A stretch of DNA of 64,000 nucleotides, taken from Acidobacteria subdivision 2 bacterium RH1 MAG20. GTDB lineage: Bacteria > Acidobacteriota > Terriglobia > Terriglobales > Acidobacteriaceae. Shown in pieces: positions 26,878 to 35,048 of the stretch. The notes beneath the pieces were generated by a model. The model was not told the DNA's origin, made no database searches, and saw only the letters and a list, made by a program, of their open reading frames with translations. The position numbers were made by a program, and so were the translations under genes. The stretch covers positions 62,001-126,000 of the forward strand of contig NFUO01000066.1 in assembly GCA_002197545.1 (NCBI GenBank), given 5' to 3'. How positions within the stretch are numbered: the first letter of the stretch is position 1; every line of letters begins with the position of its first letter.

Positions 26878-29800
26878 TCAGAAGACCAGCTTTCCGGCGA
26901 GCTGGATGGAGCGGGCGCTGGACTGTGTGCCGGTGACCGTGCCGAAGTCGCCGTAGGTGCTAGGGTCGTTGCTATTGAAGCCGCTTTGAAGATCGGAGGC
27001 GGGGTTGGAGGCGCTTGGATGATTGAAGATGTTGGCGACTTCAGCGCGGAACTGGAACCGCATTCTCTCCCAGAGGGGAAAGTCTTTGAATACAGATCCA
27101 TTCACATTGCTGTAGCCGGGGCCATGCAGGGGATTCCTGCCCCCGTTGCCGAAGGTATAGGGAGCGGGTATGGCGAATGCCGTAGCGTCGATGCAGGACG
27201 TCGTGTTTCCGTTGATGTAGGTGCTCAAGCTGCAATTTGCTTTTGGCGTGTGTACCCAGTTTGGGCGCTGCAGGTTTCCATTCGGCTGGCTTACGTTGGC
27301 CTGGTCGTCATCGAGGAAGACGTTGAACGGGGTGCCGGTTTGCAGAGTGACGATGGTGTTAACCTGCCATCCGCCCAACGCTGCGCGTTCTACAACGTTT
27401 GAGCCCTGGAGTTTTGGCAGGGTGTAGGTCACGGCAGCCACGAAGCGGTGCCGGATGTCCCAATTGGATGGGCCGTAGTCCAGGTTGATGTTGTACTGGT
27501 TCATCGTGGTGCCGCCGTTGTTGGAGTTGTCCGAGATATCCAGATCGTGCGCCCAGGTGTAGCTGAGCTGGCCGGCGAGTCCCCAGCGGGAGCGTTGACG
27601 GAGGATTGCCGTGAGGCCGTTATAGTTGGAGTACTCGTCATTTTGAATAGTGCGGATTTGACCGAAGAGTTGGTTCGGGCGCCGCGCGTTGATGTCGCCG
27701 GGGCCGGGTTGAGGAGAGTTGTTGTAAAAGTCGCGGTCCAGATGGAGTGCATGGGAACCGAGATACTGTAACTCCGCCCCTGCTCCCTGCCACAGCTCCT
27801 GTCCCAGGGAGACGTTCCATTGGTAGAGCTCTTGCGTCGGCAGATTGGGGTTCATGGTGAACGCATTGACATAGCTTCCGGGGACTCCGGCAATGGGGCC
27901 GCCGTCGCCTGCACCCGGTGTGGGATTGGTGAGCGAGAGTAGATTGCCCGGGGCAGTGTTGAAACCGACCGAGGCGGAGAGAGGGAAGTTCTGAGTGGTA
28001 AGGGTATACGTGTTGAGCTGATTGGCGTTCCAGTAGATGCCGAATCCACCGCGGACCACCGTCTGCGGCGTGACGCGGTAGGCCACTCCCACGCGGGGAG
28101 CCCAGTCGTTATGAGTAGGATTGATAAATTTGAATCCGACATTGGGTTGAAATGCGGCGGGGGTCGTCGCCGATGTGGCTGGAATGAGAGCGGTTTGAGT
28201 GGCGTTCAGAATGCGGGTGTAGCCATTCAAGCTGTATGGCACGGTTGGAAGCTCGTACCGCAGGCCGTAGTTGAGGGTCAGCTTTTGGGATACCTGCCAG
28301 TTGTCGAGCACGAAGAAACCGTCCCGCCATTCCCCGATCGAACCTTTTACCGGGTAGATCGGAGTCGTCGAGGTCTGGGCCAGCCCCAGGACAAAGTCGG
28401 CTGCCGCGTATCCGGTGCTTGTGGCTCCGGCCGTACCTGTCGCACCGGCTGAGAACTGGAGGACTCCTCGCGCATCGTTGGCCGCCTCTCTGCCAATGGT
28501 CAACTTGCGTAGTTCGAGACCTGCCATGATGTTGTGCTTGCCGAAGCTGTAGCTGATCTGGTCATAGCCGTCGAGCGTGCGGTCGTCCTGTGTCCAGTTG
28601 GCACTTGAGTTGCCGAGACCGATGTAGTTGTCGATGTTGATGGTGGGCAGGCCGGGATTGTTGTAGAGAGTGTCGGAATTGAAGCCGGGGATGCCGAGAG
28701 CTGTACCGGCGTCCTTGAGGTTGTTTACGGCGAAGTAGTCCAGACTGTCCGATATGACCGTATTAAGGCCGATATGGAAATCGTTAATCAGGCTGGGAGT
28801 GATGACCTGGGTGTAACCGAAGGCGTAGTTGCGGGTGTTGGTGGGGCCGTAGGAGGCGCTGCTGGGAAAGATCGAGCCGCCGGTCACGTTAATGTCCTGC
28901 CAGTGATAACGGAAGAAGAGCCGTACTTTTTCGCCAATGTTTTCATCGACTCGATCGAGCGTCTGCGTGATGACGAGGTTGTTGGGGAAGAAGGCCTGGA
29001 TGTTGTTTTGCGTTCCATTCCCGGTTGTTCCGGCCAGTCCGGGAGTCGGCAAGGCCATGTAGGCCTCGAGCTTTTGGGCGATTTGGGCTGCTCCGCTGGT
29101 CAGGTCTGACTGCGAAATTTGATTGTTGACATAGGCCGCACCGGTGAAAGGGCTGTAGAGACAAGTGCCGCTGGTACAGTTGCCTGCCGCGTCGAACTGC
29201 CCGCTTCCGATTGCGGAGAAGTTACCGGCTCTCTCTGCCGCCGTGAGGGTCGATCCGATGCCGGAGGATTGTGAGATCTGGTTGATCTTTTCGTAGGAAC
29301 CGAAGAAGAAGGTCTTGTTCCGTCCGTTGTAGAGCTTAGGAATGTAAACCGGGCCGCCGACACCGAAGCCGTACTGGTTGTAATGCTGCACCTGCTTGGG
29401 GCTGCCGACCGGGTCGAAGAACTGGTGCGCGTTCAGGGCCGTGTTCTGGATGTAATCGTAGACGGTGCCGTGAAGGTCGTTGGTGCCTGACTTACTGATG
29501 AGATTGACGTGAAGTCCGAGGTAGGAGCCGTACTGCGCAGAGTAGTTGCCGCTTTGCATCTGGACTTCAGAGATCATGTCGGAACTGGGCCGTGCCGCCG
29601 CCAGGGAGATCAGGTTGTTCATGATGGAGACGCCATCGAGGTTGATGCTGCTCTGAATCTCGCGCTGGCCCGCTCCGATGAAATCTTCTCCCGGAGGAAC
29701 GCCGGAATAACTGCTGGGCGGTCCGATGGTTACGTTTGAGGCTGTCGCCGCGATCTCAAGGGCATTGTGTCCCATGAGAGGAAGGTCTTCTACGGCTTTG

Positions 29801-30228
29801 GTGTTGAAGGTTTCACCCAGGGTGGCATCGTCGGTGGCTATGGGAGGAGATGCAGCCGATACGGTGATAGCGGTGTTGGTCGATCCGACCTGAAGGGAGA
29901 AGTCGGTGCGTACCGCTTGATCGACAGGAACGATGACGCCTGTCTTCGTGATCTGGTTGAAACCTGCATCCGCAGTCGTGATGTCGTAGGTTCCGGGATT
30001 GATGAACGTGATCGAATAATAGCCATCCGCGTTGGTCTTACCGGGATGGACGACCTTCGTGCTTTCCTCGACAGCCGTAACCGTAGCATTGGCGATGGGA
30101 CGACCGCTTGGGTCGAATACGGTTCCGACAAGCGCTGTGTTGTTGGCGACTTGAGCATGCAGCCTGGTCTGAGCGGCAAGAAGGGCGATAAGAGGGGCAA
30201 TTACTAACAAATGTTTTATAAGTCTCAC
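26878..30228 (-). CDS. TonB-dependent receptor, Oar/CarboxypepD-reg type
   Basis: A complete 1,116-residue outer-membrane receptor, in contrast to the broken copy at the start of the window. A signal peptide (about 1-26, ending R-L-H-A-Q) is followed by a carboxypeptidase-regulatory-like domain (TALVGTVFDPSGRPIANATVTAVE), a plug with VEDLPLMGHNALEIAA, and a barrel with FGVGGPVYIPKLYNGRNKTFFFGSYE and SQKLTLNYGLRYELPT, ending at an aromatic-rich strand (IQLAGKLVF). GTG 30228 has GGAG eight bases upstream. No transporter or enzyme genes lie beside it, so its ligand is unknown; this family in Acidobacteriota usually imports glycan fragments. Confidence 0.93.
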   Translation of the reverse strand: MRLIKHLLVIAPLIALLAAQTRLHAQVANNTALVGTVFDPSGRPIANATVTAVEESTKVVHPGKTNADGYYSITFINPGTYDITTADAGFNQITKTGVIVPVDQAVRTDFSLQVGSTNTAITVSAASPPIATDDATLGETFNTKAVEDLPLMGHNALEIAATASNVTIGPPSSYSGVPPGEDFIGAGQREIQSSINLDGVSIMNNLISLAAARPSSDMISEVQMQSGNYSAQYGSYLGLHVNLISKSGTNDLHGTVYDYIQNTALNAHQFFDPVGSPKQVQHYNQYGFGVGGPVYIPKLYNGRNKTFFFGSYEKINQISQSSGIGSTLTAAERAGNFSAIGSGQFDAAGNCTSGTCLYSPFTGAAYVNNQISQSDLTSGAAQIAQKLEAYMALPTPGLAGTTGNGTQNNIQAFFPNNLVITQTLDRVDENIGEKVRLFFRYHWQDINVTGGSIFPSSASYGPTNTRNYAFGYTQVITPSLINDFHIGLNTVISDSLDYFAVNNLKDAGTALGIPGFNSDTLYNNPGLPTINIDNYIGLGNSSANWTQDDRTLDGYDQISYSFGKHNIMAGLELRKLTIGREAANDARGVLQFSAGATGTAGATSTGYAAADFVLGLAQTSTTPIYPVKGSIGEWRDGFFVLDNWQVSQKLTLNYGLRYELPTVPYSLNGYTRILNATQTALIPATSATTPAAFQPNVGFKFINPTHNDWAPRVGVAYRVTPQTVVRGGFGIYWNANQLNTYTLTTQNFPLSASVGFNTAPGNLLSLTNPTPGAGDGGPIAGVPGSYVNAFTMNPNLPTQELYQWNVSLGQELWQGAGAELQYLGSHALHLDRDFYNNSPQPGPGDINARRPNQLFGQIRTIQNDEYSNYNGLTAILRQRSRWGLAGQLSYTWAHDLDISDNSNNGGTTMNQYNINLDYGPSNWDIRHRFVAAVTYTLPKLQGSNVVERAALGGWQVNTIVTLQTGTPFNVFLDDDQANVSQPNGNLQRPNWVHTPKANCSLSTYINGNTTSCIDATAFAIPAPYTFGNGGRNPLHGPGYSNVNGSVFKDFPLWERMRFQFRAEVANIFNHPSASNPASDLQSGFNSNDPSTYGDFGTVTGTQSSARSIQLAGKLVF

Positions 30229-30488
30229 GTTTGGATCTCCATCGAATGTGATGGCCTAACCTTGCACCGAACAGGACCTGAGGCGCCCACGTCAGCGCGC
30301 ATTCCGGTTACTTTTATTTGAATAATCGTCAAAAAATGGAGAAGAAGGTACCTTCAATTGAGGTTGCTGCCTTTGAATCAACGCAGCAGAGATGTTTACT
30401 GTGTTGGAGAATGGGAACATGCGGAACGAACTTTGTCTTAGGACATTTGACGTACTTAGTAAAGTTTAATTAGTAAGCCTATCTCATT

Positions 30489-31163
30489 TCAGGAATTGTG
30501 GAAAAGGCGGATGCCGGCTACTCCGGCGGCTCCCGCTTGCAGGCAGGCGGAGGTATTTTCGAGAGTGACGCCTCCGAGAGCAAAGATGGGGATGGGGGTG
30601 GCGGCGAGACAGGCTGTTTGAAGGGCTTCGAGACCCTGCCCGGCGCTTATGAGCTGGTCTGCGATGGATTTCTGGAAGACAGGGGCGAAGAGGATCAGGT
30701 CTGCGTTATGACGGCGGGCTTGTTCGACTTCGGCGAGGGTGTGACAGGAGATGGAGATGATGGGCGGCGATAGGGTGGCGGCGGCGTAGAGCTCGCGAAC
30801 TTGCGTGGGTGTGAGTTGGCTGACAGCGGAGGTGAGGTGGACTCCGTGGGCGGCGGTGGCGATGGCTACGTCAGGGCGGGAGTTGATGAGGAGTTTGGCT
30901 GGGGTGTCTCGGATGGCTTCGAGGATGCGGCGGGTGAGCGCGGCGAGGGTAGCGGCGGGAAGGTCTTTTTCGCGGAGTTGGATGTAGTCAATGCCTTCGG
31001 CGGCCCATAGGGCGGTTTGATGGATAAGGGCAGAGAGCTGCGCTGACTGCAGCGGATTCCACCCTTCGCGATACGACTGCGAAGGATGGGGCACCCGATC
31101 TTTGTCGGCTGATTGAGACGGGCCGGGGAAGAGCGTTCGGCTGGTGATGGCGTAGCGGCGCAC
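30489..31163 (-). CDS. thiE: Thiamine phosphate synthase
   Basis: A 224-residue ThiE/TenI-type barrel that joins the thiazole and pyrimidine moieties of thiamine. Recognisable blocks are RRYAITSR at the start, IDYIQLREKDL, LLINSRPDVA, GVHLTSAV, SISCHTLAEVEQA, DLILFAPVF and IFALGGVTLEN. Between RTLFPG and the first helix is a roughly 20-residue insert (about residues 15-38) encoded by a REP-like palindromic sequence described separately. No thiamine (TPP) riboswitch is seen upstream and no other thiamine gene is adjacent. The start is GTG 31163. The insert may disturb but probably does not destroy the fold, because it sits in a surface loop. Confidence 0.85.
   Translation of the reverse strand: MRRYAITSRTLFPGPSQSADKDRVPHPSQSYREGWNPLQSAQLSALIHQTALWAAEGIDYIQLREKDLPAATLAALTRRILEAIRDTPAKLLINSRPDVAIATAAHGVHLTSAVSQLTPTQVRELYAAATLSPPIISISCHTLAEVEQARRHNADLILFAPVFQKSIADQLISAGQGLEALQTACLAATPIPIFALGGVTLENTSACLQAGAAGVAGIRLFHNS
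31063..31097. repeat. REP-like palindromic element inside thiE
   Basis: CCTTCGC (31063-31069) and GCGAAGG (31079-31085) form a 7-base stem with a nine-base loop, followed by TGGGGCACCCG (31087-31097). A second element in ppc (63008-63040) has the same plan: 8-base stem, nine-base loop and the same GGGGCACCCG tail. Stem sequences differ while loop length and tail agree, as in a dispersed repeat family. Confidence 0.6.
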
Positions 31164-31385
31164 GTTGTAAGTGTATGGGAATGGGAGTTTTGAGTGCGAT
31201 GGGAGGGAGTGGGAGGCGTAGGATGTTGATATTGCTGTGGTAGGTTAGGCATTGGCGCGTTTTTTGAAAAAAACCGGTCCTGTGCAGTGCGATCAGGGGG
31301 CCGCTAACCGGGCAAGGAACTCACCCATGATGCGGGTTTGAAGCGCTGATGGGTAAGTCTCTGCGAGTGAATTGCCGATGAGTTT

Positions 31386-32789
31386 GTGTATATGAATAAT
31401 GTTTACGATCTGATCGTGATTGGGTCCGGTCCGGCGGGACAGCGGGCGGCGATTTATGCGTCCAAGCTGGGCAAGAAGGTCGCGCTGGTGGAGATGCGTG
31501 AGGTGGTGGGCGGGGCCTGCATCAACACGGGCACGATTCCGTCGAAGACGATGCGCGAGGCGGTGCTGCATCTCTCGGGCTACAACTACAAGTCCATTTA
31601 TGGGATGAACTACCGGGTCAAGGAACGCATTACGATGGCGGACCTTGCCTTCCGGGTGCAGCATGTCATCAAGACCGAGGTGGACGTCACCGAGGCGCAG
31701 CTCTCGCGGAACAACATCGAGATGCTGGTGGGCGTGGCGAGCTTTGAAGACGCGACACATGTGAAGGTGACGAACTCGCGCGGCTCGACGGTGATTGAGG
31801 CGAAGAATGTTTTGATTGCGACGGGGACGAAGCCGGCTTCGTCGCCCAAGGTGCCGATTAATGGGCACAGCATCATTAATAGCGACCTAGTGCTGGAGAT
31901 GGTGAACCTGCCGAAGACGCTGATTGTGGTAGGTGGCGGCGTGATTGGGGTGGAGTACACCTGCATGTTTTCGGCGCTGGGAGTGCGGGTAACGCTGATC
32001 GAGCGGAGGCCGAAGCTGCTGGAGTTTGCCGATCAGGAGATTGTGGAGGCGCTGAGCTATCATCTGCGGGATTCGCGGGTGACGATGCGGCTGAATGAAG
32101 AGGTGGAGTCAGTCGAAGAGTTGCCGGATGGCACGGTGGTCGCCAATCTGGAGAGTAAGAAAAAAGTCCAGGGGGATGCGCTACTTTATGCCGTTGGGCG
32201 GCAGGGCAATGTGGATGAGCTGAACCTGGCGGCGGTTGGGGTGGAGGCGGATTCGCGGGGACGGATTCCGGTGGACAAGGACTTCAGGACGAAGGTGCCG
32301 ACGATCTTTGCCGGGGGCGATGTGATCGGGTTTCCGTCGCTGGCTTCGGTTTCGATGGAGCAGGGGAGGATTGCGGCGGCGCGGGCGTTTGGGGACGACG
32401 AGGTGCTGTCGAATCCGGGGCTTTATCCTTATGGGATTTATACGATTCCGGAGATCAGCTTTATCGGCAAGACCGAGGAACAGTTGACGGAGGAGGATGT
32501 TCCTTACGAGGTTGGCGTAGCGTACTATCGCGAGATTGCGCGTGGGCAGATTCGCGGCGATACGACGGGGCGGCTGAAGATTATCTTTCACCGGATGGAC
32601 CATTCCATTCTTGGCGTCCACATTATTGGCGAAGGTGCAAGCGAACTATTGCACATTGGCCAGGCGGTGATGGCGCTGGGCGGAAAGCTGGATTATTTCG
32701 TGGATACGGTCTTCAACTATCCAACGCTGGCGGAATGTTATAAAGTGGCAGCTTTCAACGGGTTGAATCGCGTGAGCAAGTTCGAGTAA
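31386..32789 (+). CDS. sthA: Soluble pyridine nucleotide transhydrogenase
   Basis: A 467-residue flavoprotein disulfide-reductase-fold enzyme that moves hydride between NADPH and NAD+. The FAD motif GSGPAGQRAA is near the N-terminus, the NAD(P) motif VGGGVIGVEYTC near 185, and the C-terminal dimer domain is complete. The redox site reads GGACINTGTIPSKT: the first Cys is present and the second of the reductase C-x4-C pair is Thr, which marks SthA rather than lipoamide dehydrogenase. Start is GTG 31386 or ATG 31392; no strong ribosome binding site. The ROK gene follows 48 bases downstream. Confidence 0.92.
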   Translation: MYMNNVYDLIVIGSGPAGQRAAIYASKLGKKVALVEMREVVGGACINTGTIPSKTMREAVLHLSGYNYKSIYGMNYRVKERITMADLAFRVQHVIKTEVDVTEAQLSRNNIEMLVGVASFEDATHVKVTNSRGSTVIEAKNVLIATGTKPASSPKVPINGHSIINSDLVLEMVNLPKTLIVVGGGVIGVEYTCMFSALGVRVTLIERRPKLLEFADQEIVEALSYHLRDSRVTMRLNEEVESVEELPDGTVVANLESKKKVQGDALLYAVGRQGNVDELNLAAVGVEADSRGRIPVDKDFRTKVPTIFAGGDVIGFPSLASVSMEQGRIAAARAFGDDEVLSNPGLYPYGIYTIPEISFIGKTEEQLTEEDVPYEVGVAYYREIARGQIRGDTTGRLKIIFHRMDHSILGVHIIGEGASELLHIGQAVMALGGKLDYFVDTVFNYPTLAECYKVAAFNGLNRVSKFE

Positions 32790-32837
32790 AGACGCGGGCG
32801 CCCTGCATTTCGATGAGGCAGATGAGGCGGACGAAGC

Positions 32838-33734
32838 ATGGCAAAGATTGTTGGCGTAGTGGTATCGGAGCGGATGTCTGCGGGGCTGGTGGTCGACCAT
32901 AAGCTTGTGGGAGAGCTGTGGCGGTTTCCTGAACACGAGGACGATAAGTATGCCCTGGTGGAGATGCCGACGGAGAGTCTGGTAAAGACGATCTGCGAGC
33001 AGGTGGTCGCGGCGGTGGATGGCACGGAAGGGGTTTCGGCGGTTGGGGTTGCGTTGCCGGGATTGATTAAGAATGGGGTGGTGGAGGAGTCTCCGAACCT
33101 GCCGCAGTTGAAGGGGGCGCGGATAGAGGCGCTGCTGAAGACGCAGTTGCGGAGCCATAGTCTGGATGTTGCGGTGACGGTGGTAAATGATGCCGATGCC
33201 ACGGCGGCGGGGCTCGCGGCGAAGCATGGAAAGCTGGACAGCACGATTCGCGTGTGGACGCTGGGAGTGGGGATTGGGTATGGGCGCTATCCGTTTATGC
33301 CTGGTGTGTGGGAAGGCGGGCATACGGTGGTGACGCTGGATGAGAAGGAGAGCTTTTGCGGATGCGGCGGACGAGGCCACCTGGAAGGCATCATGGGGCA
33401 CCGGGCGATGCGGCTGCGGTTTCTCGACATGGAGCCGGAAGAGGTGTTTGAAGCCGCTAAGGCGGGCGATGCGCGGTGCCTGGAGTTCAAGCGGATGTGG
33501 CATAAGGCGCTGGCTGCGGCCACGTCCACGTCGATCCACATGTCCGGGCCGGGACGGGTCTTTCTGACGGGATTCAACGTGCGGTTTCTGGATATGGGGA
33601 TGCTGCGGGATTATATGCAGCAGATGGTGAAGATGAGTCCGCTGCAAAGCTATGCACTGGAGATTGTAGAGGATGATCCGGTGGTGCGGGTGATTGGATC
33701 GGCGATTTCTGCGGAGCAGGCGGCGGGGATTTAG
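32838..33734 (+). CDS. ROK-family protein (glucokinase-like)
   Basis: A 298-residue ROK protein. The C-G-C-G-G-x-G-H-L-E zinc signature (FCGCGGRGHLE), the EGGHTVV segment, GVALPGLIKNGVV and VVNDADATAAG all match ROK sugar kinases. The N-terminal phosphate motif, normally D-x-G-x-T, reads V-G-V-V-V-S-E-R instead, so kinase activity is doubtful or the motif is strongly diverged. No HTH domain, so it is not a classic ROK repressor. The stop codon overlaps that of the convergent VOC gene within TTAG (33731-33734). Confidence 0.85.
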   Translation: MAKIVGVVVSERMSAGLVVDHKLVGELWRFPEHEDDKYALVEMPTESLVKTICEQVVAAVDGTEGVSAVGVALPGLIKNGVVEESPNLPQLKGARIEALLKTQLRSHSLDVAVTVVNDADATAAGLAAKHGKLDSTIRVWTLGVGIGYGRYPFMPGVWEGGHTVVTLDEKESFCGCGGRGHLEGIMGHRAMRLRFLDMEPEEVFEAAKAGDARCLEFKRMWHKALAAATSTSIHMSGPGRVFLTGFNVRFLDMGMLRDYMQQMVKMSPLQSYALEIVEDDPVVRVIGSAISAEQAAGI

Positions 33735-34105
33735 GCTAACGGGGCGCAGAAGCGTAGCGTGTTGCCGTCCGGATCGTTCACGTAGAACTCCCTGTTGCCC
33801 CAGGTCTGGTTCAATGGACCTTGATGGATCGGCGATTCCGTCTTACGCGAGGTGTCCAGGCCGCGCGAGATATACCTGGCAAACAGCGCATCGACATCTG
33901 CGGCGGTCTTCAGGAAGATGTTGACCGGCGTGCCGAAATGGCCTTCGTAAGAGAGCTGAATCTCGGCGTCGTCATTGATCAGTTCGAGGAGCCAGTCCTC
34001 GGGGCTCGCCTCTGGATACTTCAGTGTGAAATCCAACACCTCTGTATAAAAGCGCAGCGAGCGCCTCATGTCTGAGCACTTCATGATGGGGACGGCTTTC
34101 TTCAT
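33731..34105 (-). CDS. VOC-superfamily (glyoxalase/bleomycin-resistance-like) protein
   Basis: A 124-residue protein with the paired beta-alpha-beta-beta-beta modules of the vicinal oxygen chelate fold. Visible features are the start AVPIMKCSDMRRSLRFYTEVLDF and the C-terminal NREFYVNDPDGNTLRF, a standard VOC ending. I chose ATG 34105; the frame is open to 34153. VOC proteins include glyoxalases, antibiotic-binding proteins and dioxygenases; the reaction here is not known. Confidence 0.8.
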   Translation of the reverse strand: MKKAVPIMKCSDMRRSLRFYTEVLDFTLKYPEASPEDWLLELINDDAEIQLSYEGHFGTPVNIFLKTAADVDALFARYISRGLDTSRKTESPIHQGPLNQTWGNREFYVNDPDGNTLRFCAPLA

Positions 34106-34198
34106 ATTCGTTTCACCGCTCCATTTCGAGAGTCTTCCACGGCCAGCCGGCACGCAGCATGGCGCAACAGAGTTTACACTGTTGATTAGGTCTCGGGC

Positions 34199-35029
34199 CT
34201 ACTTCTGGCAGTGGGGGCAGAAATGGGTGCCGCGTCCGGCGAGGGTGATGCGCTGAATGGGGGTTCTGCAGACGGTGCAGGGTTGGCCGGTCCGCATATA
34301 GACGCGGTGTTCGAGCTGGAAGAAGCCGGCGATGCCTTCGGCGTCGACATAGTCGGAGACGGAGGAGCCGCCTAGTTTGATGGCGTGTTTGAGGACTTCG
34401 ATTAAGGCGGTGCGCAGGCGGGTGAGTTCGGCGTGGGTGAGGCGTCCGGCCTGACGGCGCGGGCGGATTCCAGCGCGGAAGAGGCTCTCGTCGGCGTAGA
34501 TGTTGCCGACTCCATGAAGCAGCGACTGATTGAGCAGCGCCGCCTTGATGGGGGTCTTGCGATGGTGGAAGAGGGCGATGAAGTCCTCGATCGAGATGGT
34601 GAGCGGTTCCTGGCCGGGGCCTGCATAGGTTGCGTCGGCGATGGAGAGGCGACCGAAGCGGCGGGGGTCGACGAAACGTAGTTCGCGTCCACTGCTGAGG
34701 GTGAGGATGGCGTGGGTGTGCGGGGGGATGGGGGTTTCGGGAGTAGAGACGAGCAGGCGTCCGGTCATGCCGAGGTGGACGAGGAACTGTGCGGGTTTGC
34801 GATGGCGGGTTAGGGCTGTGCTCACGTCCATGTTCAGGTCGACGACGAGGGTTTTGCCTACACGGTGGACGCGGTCGATGCGGCTGCCTGTGAGGGTTTC
34901 GGCGATTTGATCAGGTGGAGACTTGAAGGTCTGGGGCTTGTTGCTGGTCCAGACGGAGCGGATGGTCTGGCCGTGGGTGCGGTCGTGGACTCCGTTGGCT
35001 ACGGTCTCTACTTCGGGGAGTTCGGGCAT
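34199..35029 (-). CDS. mutM: Formamidopyrimidine-DNA glycosylase
   Basis: A 276-residue base-excision repair enzyme that removes 8-oxoguanine and formamidopyrimidines. It begins MPELPEVETV, with Pro2 and Glu3 as catalytic residues, contains the HLGMTGRL block and ends in a zinc finger with C-x2-C twice (CTVCRTP...HFCPHCQK). Length is normal. It starts 19 bases after the stop of the upstream spermidine-synthase-like gene, so the two are probably co-transcribed. Confidence 0.97.
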   Translation of the reverse strand: MPELPEVETVANGVHDRTHGQTIRSVWTSNKPQTFKSPPDQIAETLTGSRIDRVHRVGKTLVVDLNMDVSTALTRHRKPAQFLVHLGMTGRLLVSTPETPIPPHTHAILTLSSGRELRFVDPRRFGRLSIADATYAGPGQEPLTISIEDFIALFHHRKTPIKAALLNQSLLHGVGNIYADESLFRAGIRPRRQAGRLTHAELTRLRTALIEVLKHAIKLGGSSVSDYVDAEGIAGFFQLEHRVYMRTGQPCTVCRTPIQRITLAGRGTHFCPHCQK

Positions 35030-35048
35030 GACTTTCTGCAGTATAGAT

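Noticed and set aside
30229..31385. TPP riboswitch for thiE
   Set aside because: I looked upstream of thiE (31164-31385) and found no thi-box-like conserved segments.
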